Shown: positions 13,878-16,942 of the stretch, piece after piece
Layout of the letters: the number at the start of each line of letters is the position of its first letter
How positions within the stretch are numbered: the first letter of the stretch is position 1
Assembly: GCA_023269645.1 (NCBI GenBank)
Contig: JAHFPR010000016.1
Span: 1-16,942 of the forward strand
Direction of reading: 5' to 3'
Source: Alphaproteobacteria bacterium
Lineage (GTDB): Bacteria; Pseudomonadota; Alphaproteobacteria; Rickettsiales; UBA8987
Length of the DNA: 16,942 nucleotides
Program-made: the position numbers and the translations under genes
The notes under the pieces: model-generated
Told to the model about the DNA's origin: nothing
The model's input: only the letters and a program-made list of their open reading frames with translations
Database searches by the model: none

Positions 13878-15194
13878 ATGACCTATACTCAGGAACTGGA
13901 CTATTGTTTTGCCTCCGCTATTGGCGATGAGGGCATACCGGAAAATGATTTTGCTGCGGCACTGAAACGCCATGCCGGGGCTATCGCGGCCTCGCTTTCC
14001 CTGAAGAATCCTGCCAGTAGATTGCGGGCTATCCACCGCGCGGCGGCGGATATTTCCGCGCTGGAAAACATAGCGCAGACCGGGCGGGAAATCAGCGCGC
14101 AGTTCCGCCATCTGGTGATTCTGGGGACGGGCGGTTCCAGCCTTTCCGCGCAGGCGGTCAGCGCGCTCACCGCGCTGGAGCGGCAGCATCCCGGAAAGCG
14201 CGGCATCACGCTGCACTATATCGAGAATATCGATCCGCACACCATGCGCTGTATGCTGGATAATCTGGATTATGCGCAGACACTGTTTATTGCCGTCAGT
14301 AAATCCGGGGGAACGCTGGAAACGCTTTCGCAATTCTCCCTGTGCCTGGAGGCGGTGGAAAAGAAACTCGGCAAAACGGCCATCCCGCAGCATTTCATGA
14401 TTATCACTGATTCCAAAGATTCCGTGCTCCGCCGTGCCGGAGCCGCGCTTGGCGTGAAGGTGCTGGATTCCACGCCGGAAATTGGCGGTCGGTATTCGCT
14501 GCTTACCAATGTGGGGCTGCTTCCTGCGGCGGCGGCGGGAATGGATGTGGTGGCCATTTGCCGGGGTGCGGTGGCCATGCTGGAACGCACGTTTGCTTCC
14601 GCGCCGGAAAATAATGCGCCGCTGATGGGGGCACTTGTGAACATCCTGCTGATGGAGCGGGGCGTTCATGCCGCCGTGTTCATGCCTTACGCGGACAGGC
14701 TCGGCGCGTTTATTTCCTGGCACTGCCAGCTTTGGGCGGAAAGCATTGGCAAGAAGGGGCGGGGCATCGTGCCCATCAAAGCGGCGGGAACGCAGGATCA
14801 GCACAGCCAGTTGCAGCTTTATCTGGATGGCTCGCACGATAAATTCTTCACACTATTCGCCGTGCGCAACCAGGAGCCGGGGCAGGTGCTTTCTGCGACA
14901 TTCTTCGACGAGCCTTCGATGCACTATGCGCGGGGGCGCACGCTGGGCACGGCACTGGAGATATGCGAGCGCGCCACGCGGGAGGCACTGGCGAAACGTG
15001 GCAGGCCGGTGCGGAGATTCTTCCTGGAAAAACTGGACGAGGAAACCTTCGGCGCGCTTGCCATGCATTTTATGCTGGAAACCATCATCACGGCGGAGTT
15101 GCTGGGGGTTGATCCGTTCGATACCTCGGCGGTGGAGGAGGGGAAGGTCATTGCGCGCGGCTACCTGAATGCTTCGCCTTTGGTTACGCGGTAG
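13878..15194 (+). CDS. pgi: Glucose-6-phosphate isomerase (short form)
   Basis: A 438-residue cytoplasmic enzyme interconverting glucose-6-phosphate and fructose-6-phosphate. Sugar-isomerase motifs are clear: GTGGSSLSAQ at 83-92, the phosphate-binding SKSGGTLET at 141-149, GGRYS at 203-207, WAESIGKKG at 286-294 with the catalytic glutamate E288, QDQHSQLQLYLDG at 306-318 with H309, and DPFDTSAVEEGK ending at the catalytic K423. The length is that of the compact alphaproteobacterial form, shorter than the 550-residue E. coli enzyme. GAGG at 13870-13873 lies 4 bases before the ATG. Its place between algL and algD suggests it supplies fructose-6-phosphate for GDP-mannose and thus for the polymer. 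Mannose-6-phosphate isomerase activity is a less likely alternative. Confidence 0.9.
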   Translation: MTYTQELDYCFASAIGDEGIPENDFAAALKRHAGAIAASLSLKNPASRLRAIHRAAADISALENIAQTGREISAQFRHLVILGTGGSSLSAQAVSALTALERQHPGKRGITLHYIENIDPHTMRCMLDNLDYAQTLFIAVSKSGGTLETLSQFSLCLEAVEKKLGKTAIPQHFMIITDSKDSVLRRAGAALGVKVLDSTPEIGGRYSLLTNVGLLPAAAAGMDVVAICRGAVAMLERTFASAPENNAPLMGALVNILLMERGVHAAVFMPYADRLGAFISWHCQLWAESIGKKGRGIVPIKAAGTQDQHSQLQLYLDGSHDKFFTLFAVRNQEPGQVLSATFFDEPSMHYARGRTLGTALEICERATREALAKRGRPVRRFFLEKLDEETFGALAMHFMLETIITAELLGVDPFDTSAVEEGKVIARGYLNASPLVTR

Positions 15195-15369
15195 ATGGCC
15201 GGAAATACTGCCCCTACTGCGGCACAATAGAATAAATCTATCAAATTCCTAATATTAACAGGTGTTTACAGAAAGTAACCAGAGTGGGGCGGACTTCCGT
15301 CAAAAATTATATATATAGTAACTTTTTTGGCCAACATTAATATTTTTTAACTATTTTTACTTTTTGTGC

Positions 15370-15397
15370 TTGCTTTCGGTGCGGATTTGTACTATAT
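15370..15397 (+). promoter_or_regulatory. Putative algD promoter
   Basis: TTGCTT (15370-15375), 16 bp, CTATAT (15392-15397). The -10 matches the alphaproteobacterial housekeeping preference for CTATAT. The predicted start near 15404 leaves a leader of nearly 120 bases that contains three of the repeated motifs. Weak -35; pattern evidence only. Confidence 0.35.
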
Positions 15398-15419
15398 GCA
15401 GTGCACCAATATGGTGTCA

Positions 15420-15514
15420 TTAACTTTTGTTAAGGGCAAGAGCGAGTGGGGAAGTAAACTTTTGTTACAAGCAATTGTTGATTGATAGTTTTTCATCAAT
15501 AAACTCTTGTAAAG
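15420..15514 (+). repeat. Three spaced copies of an AACTTTTGTTA-type motif, probable operator array
   Basis: TTAACTTTTGTTAA at 15420-15433 is a perfect dyad with a TTTT centre, GTAAACTTTTGTTAC at 15454-15468 is a longer dyad sharing the core, and TAAACTCTTGTAAAG at 15500-15514 is a degenerate copy ending in the algD ribosome site. A further partial copy, GTAACTTTTTTGG, is at 15318-15330. Core-to-core distances are 35 and 45 bp. Repeated dyads ahead of a regulated gene suggest binding of a dimeric transcription factor; the factor is unknown. Confidence 0.55.
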
Positions 15515-15521
15515 GTCTTAT

Positions 15522-16925
15522 ATGTCAAAAGAATTCGATGTTGCAATGATTGGCCTTGGGCCAGTGGGAACGATCTCTGCGGCGTGTTTTGCGAAACAGG
15601 GCTTCAAGGTTGTGGGTGTGGATATTGACCCGAAGCGCGTGGAGAGCTTCGAGCGCAATGAAGCCCCCTTCGTGGAACCCGGCATCAACGAAATGCTGAA
15701 AGTTATCCAGGCTTCCGGACACTTTCGTGCAACAACGAATTTTGCGCACGCTGTTAGCAATTCGCGCATCGTGATGATCGCCGTCGGCACGCCGACCCCG
15801 GAAGAGTCGGGCGAACCTGACCTTTCCTTCCTTGACAATGTTTCCAAATCCATCGGCGAAGCCTTCAAAGCAATGGAGCAGAAAGGTACGGTGGTAGTGG
15901 TGCGCAGCACCGTTCCCCCCGGAACCATGCGCAACCGCATGGCCCCCATCATCGAGCAATATTCCGGCCTCAAGGCGGGCGAAGATTTCCATGTGGCTTC
16001 CAACCCGGAATTCCTGCGTGAAGGCAAGGCTATTGATGATTTCTTCGATACCGGGCGCATCGTCATCGGTTCGGATTCTCCGGTGGCCGGCCTGGCGATT
16101 GAGGAACTTTACCGTGAAGTCAGCGGCCAGCGCATCCACACCACCATTGAATCGGCGGAATTCGCCAAGTATGTGGATAACACGTGGCACGCGCTGAAAG
16201 TGGCGTTCGCCAACGAGATCGGGCGCGTCGTTACGGCGTTCGGCGGCAGCACGGAACACACCACAAAAATTTTCCTTGCTGATAACAAGCTGAACATTTC
16301 CCCGTATTACCTGCGGCCTGGATTCGCGTTCGGCGGCTCCTGTCTGCCGAAGGATGTGCGCGGCTTAAGCCATTTTGCCAAGACGCACGGCGTGAACCTG
16401 CCGGTCGTGACCTCCATCATGAAAAGCAATGAGGAGCAGATTGATCAGGCTGTTGCTGCTGCGTTGACTACCGGTGCGAAGAAAATCGGCTTGCTCGGTG
16501 TTGCGTTCAAGGAAAATGTGGACGATCTTCGGGAAAGTCCGGCACTTTATGTAGCGCAAAAGCTGCGTGCGGCGGGTATCGAACTTCTGGCGCACGATCC
16601 GGCCTATAAAAAAGGTGAACAGCTTAAACTTCCCCGCAAGGGCGGTATGCTGGCGGTGACTGACCTCGATACGCTGACTGCAGAAAACAAGGTGCTTATT
16701 TTGTTCCACCGCATTCCGGAATATCAGGTGCTGGTGAAGCAGAAAAAAGCGCAGGGCTATACGGTGATTGATTGCACCACCGTGGTGCAGGAATCCGGCG
16801 GAAAGCCGAGCGTTAGTGGAAACGGTGCAAGGCCGCAGAGTGACAATGGCCGTCTGCATTATCTAGGCGCGCGTGCAAACGACGAAATCAGTCGCGGGCA
16901 GGACGGGGTTTCGACCATTCAATAA
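15522..16925 (+). CDS. algD: GDP-mannose 6-dehydrogenase (AlgD-like)
   Basis: A 467-residue NAD-dependent sugar-nucleotide dehydrogenase that should oxidise GDP-mannose to GDP-mannuronate, the committed step of alginate synthesis. The Rossmann motif GLGPVG is at 11-16, VEPGI at 51-55, VGTPTP at 88-93, VVRSTVPPGT at 126-135, NPEFLREG at 161-168 and the catalytic cysteine C274 in GFAFGGSCLPKDVRGL. NTWHALKVAFANEIG at 220-234 and YYLRPGFAFGG follow AlgD (NVWHAAKVTFANEIG, YYMRPGFAFGG) rather than UDP-glucose dehydrogenase (NTYLATKISFINE). The length exceeds AlgD (436) by a C-terminal tail of about 40 polar, Gly/Ser-rich residues. AAGG at 15512-15515 supports the start. It is preceded by a long regulatory region and followed 9 bases later by another start codon. 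Confidence 0.85.
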   Translation: MSKEFDVAMIGLGPVGTISAACFAKQGFKVVGVDIDPKRVESFERNEAPFVEPGINEMLKVIQASGHFRATTNFAHAVSNSRIVMIAVGTPTPEESGEPDLSFLDNVSKSIGEAFKAMEQKGTVVVVRSTVPPGTMRNRMAPIIEQYSGLKAGEDFHVASNPEFLREGKAIDDFFDTGRIVIGSDSPVAGLAIEELYREVSGQRIHTTIESAEFAKYVDNTWHALKVAFANEIGRVVTAFGGSTEHTTKIFLADNKLNISPYYLRPGFAFGGSCLPKDVRGLSHFAKTHGVNLPVVTSIMKSNEEQIDQAVAAALTTGAKKIGLLGVAFKENVDDLRESPALYVAQKLRAAGIELLAHDPAYKKGEQLKLPRKGGMLAVTDLDTLTAENKVLILFHRIPEYQVLVKQKKAQGYTVIDCTTVVQESGGKPSVSGNGARPQSDNGRLHYLGARANDEISRGQDGVSTIQ

Positions 16926-16934
16926 GGGACTTCT

Positions 16935-16942
16935 ATGATAAA
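16935..16942 (+). CDS. Start of a further gene cut by the window edge
   Basis: An ATG at 16935 follows the algD stop by 9 bases, with GGGA at 16926-16929 as a ribosome site at suitable spacing. Only two codons are visible, so the product cannot be read. In Pseudomonas the gene after algD is alg8, the polymannuronate synthase, which would be the natural guess. Confidence 0.35.

Larger units (their letters stand above)
15195..15521. other. 327-bp AT-rich intergenic regulatory region upstream of algD
   Basis: No convincing gene lies here and base composition drops sharply relative to the flanking genes. It contains a possible promoter (15370-15397) and several copies of an AACTTTTGTTA-like motif (see separate entries). 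Two TTAA-N6-TTAA arrangements occur at 15337-15350 and 15420-15433, one base shorter than the CtrA consensus spacing of 7. I see no obvious terminator for pgi. The length and AT-richness resemble the long regulated algD promoter region of Pseudomonas, although the sequence itself is not recognisably related. Confidence 0.6.

Noticed and set aside
12654..14837. A 727-codon open frame on the minus strand opposite algL and pgi
   Set aside because: It is rich in R, H, Q and G with no domain resemblance, and lies antisense to two genes with clear family motifs; it is a shadow of codon bias.
15337..15433. CtrA binding sites (TTAA-N7-TTAA) upstream of algD
   Set aside because: Both candidate pairs have a 6-base gap instead of 7, and TTAA is expected by chance in this AT-rich region; one pair is better explained as part of the AACTTTTGTTA dyad.
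15522..16925. UDP-glucose 6-dehydrogenase
   Set aside because: The WHALKVAFANEIG and YYLRPGFAFGG segments follow AlgD rather than UDP-glucose dehydrogenase, and an alginate-lyase-family gene lies nearby.

Overview
The window reads as ordinary chromosome of a moderately GC-rich Gram-negative bacterium. An alphaproteobacterium is my best guess, from the short (about 440-residue) glucose-6-phosphate isomerase, the Rrf2-type regulator, the iron-response-like operator and the families of short palindromic repeats bounded by GTCA...TGAC. I cannot name the genus. Coding density is high. I see no rRNA, tRNA, CRISPR array, transposase or phage gene.

Layout. Bases 1-1572 (minus strand) hold a truncated ICMT/PEMT-type membrane methyltransferase and, upstream of it, cmoA, which makes the cofactor for wobble-uridine modification of tRNA. 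A 20-bp inverted repeat separates them. Bases 1721-2990 (plus) form a two-gene iron-uptake unit: a periplasmic cupredoxin and an FTR1-type iron permease. It lies behind a promoter overlapped by a perfect palindrome resembling a Fur or Irr box. Bases 2994-5099 (minus) encode a large APC-superfamily permease that converges on the iron unit.

Bases 5324-11545 (plus) form a sulfate/thiosulfate uptake locus: an Rrf2-family regulator with four clustered cysteines, an OprP/OprO-like outer-membrane porin, the periplasmic sulfate-binding protein (sbp), permeases cysT and cysW, an AT-rich frameshifted small membrane gene, and the ATPase cysA. The order suggests sulfate crossing the outer membrane through the porin, capture by Sbp and import by CysTWA, with the Rrf2 protein as the likely sulfur- or Fe-S-sensing switch. 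Bases 11548-12548 (minus) add an OsmC-family protein and a YgaP-like membrane rhodanese, which fit sulfane-sulfur or thiol-stress handling.

Bases 12768-16942 (plus) carry an alginate-lyase-family protein (AlgL-like), glucose-6-phosphate isomerase and a GDP-mannose 6-dehydrogenase (AlgD-like), then the first codons of another gene. This looks like the start of an alginate or polymannuronate exopolysaccharide locus. The isomerase would supply fructose-6-phosphate for GDP-mannose, AlgD would oxidise that to GDP-mannuronate, and the lyase would act on periplasmic polymer. The 327-bp region ahead of algD is AT-rich and contains a recurring AACTTTTGTTA-like motif, probably an operator array.

Three 65-67-bp palindromic elements sit between genes inside operons (cupredoxin/FTR1, sbp/cysT, cysW/cysA). 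They are probably mRNA processing or stability elements, and one appears to supply the ribosome binding site of cysT.
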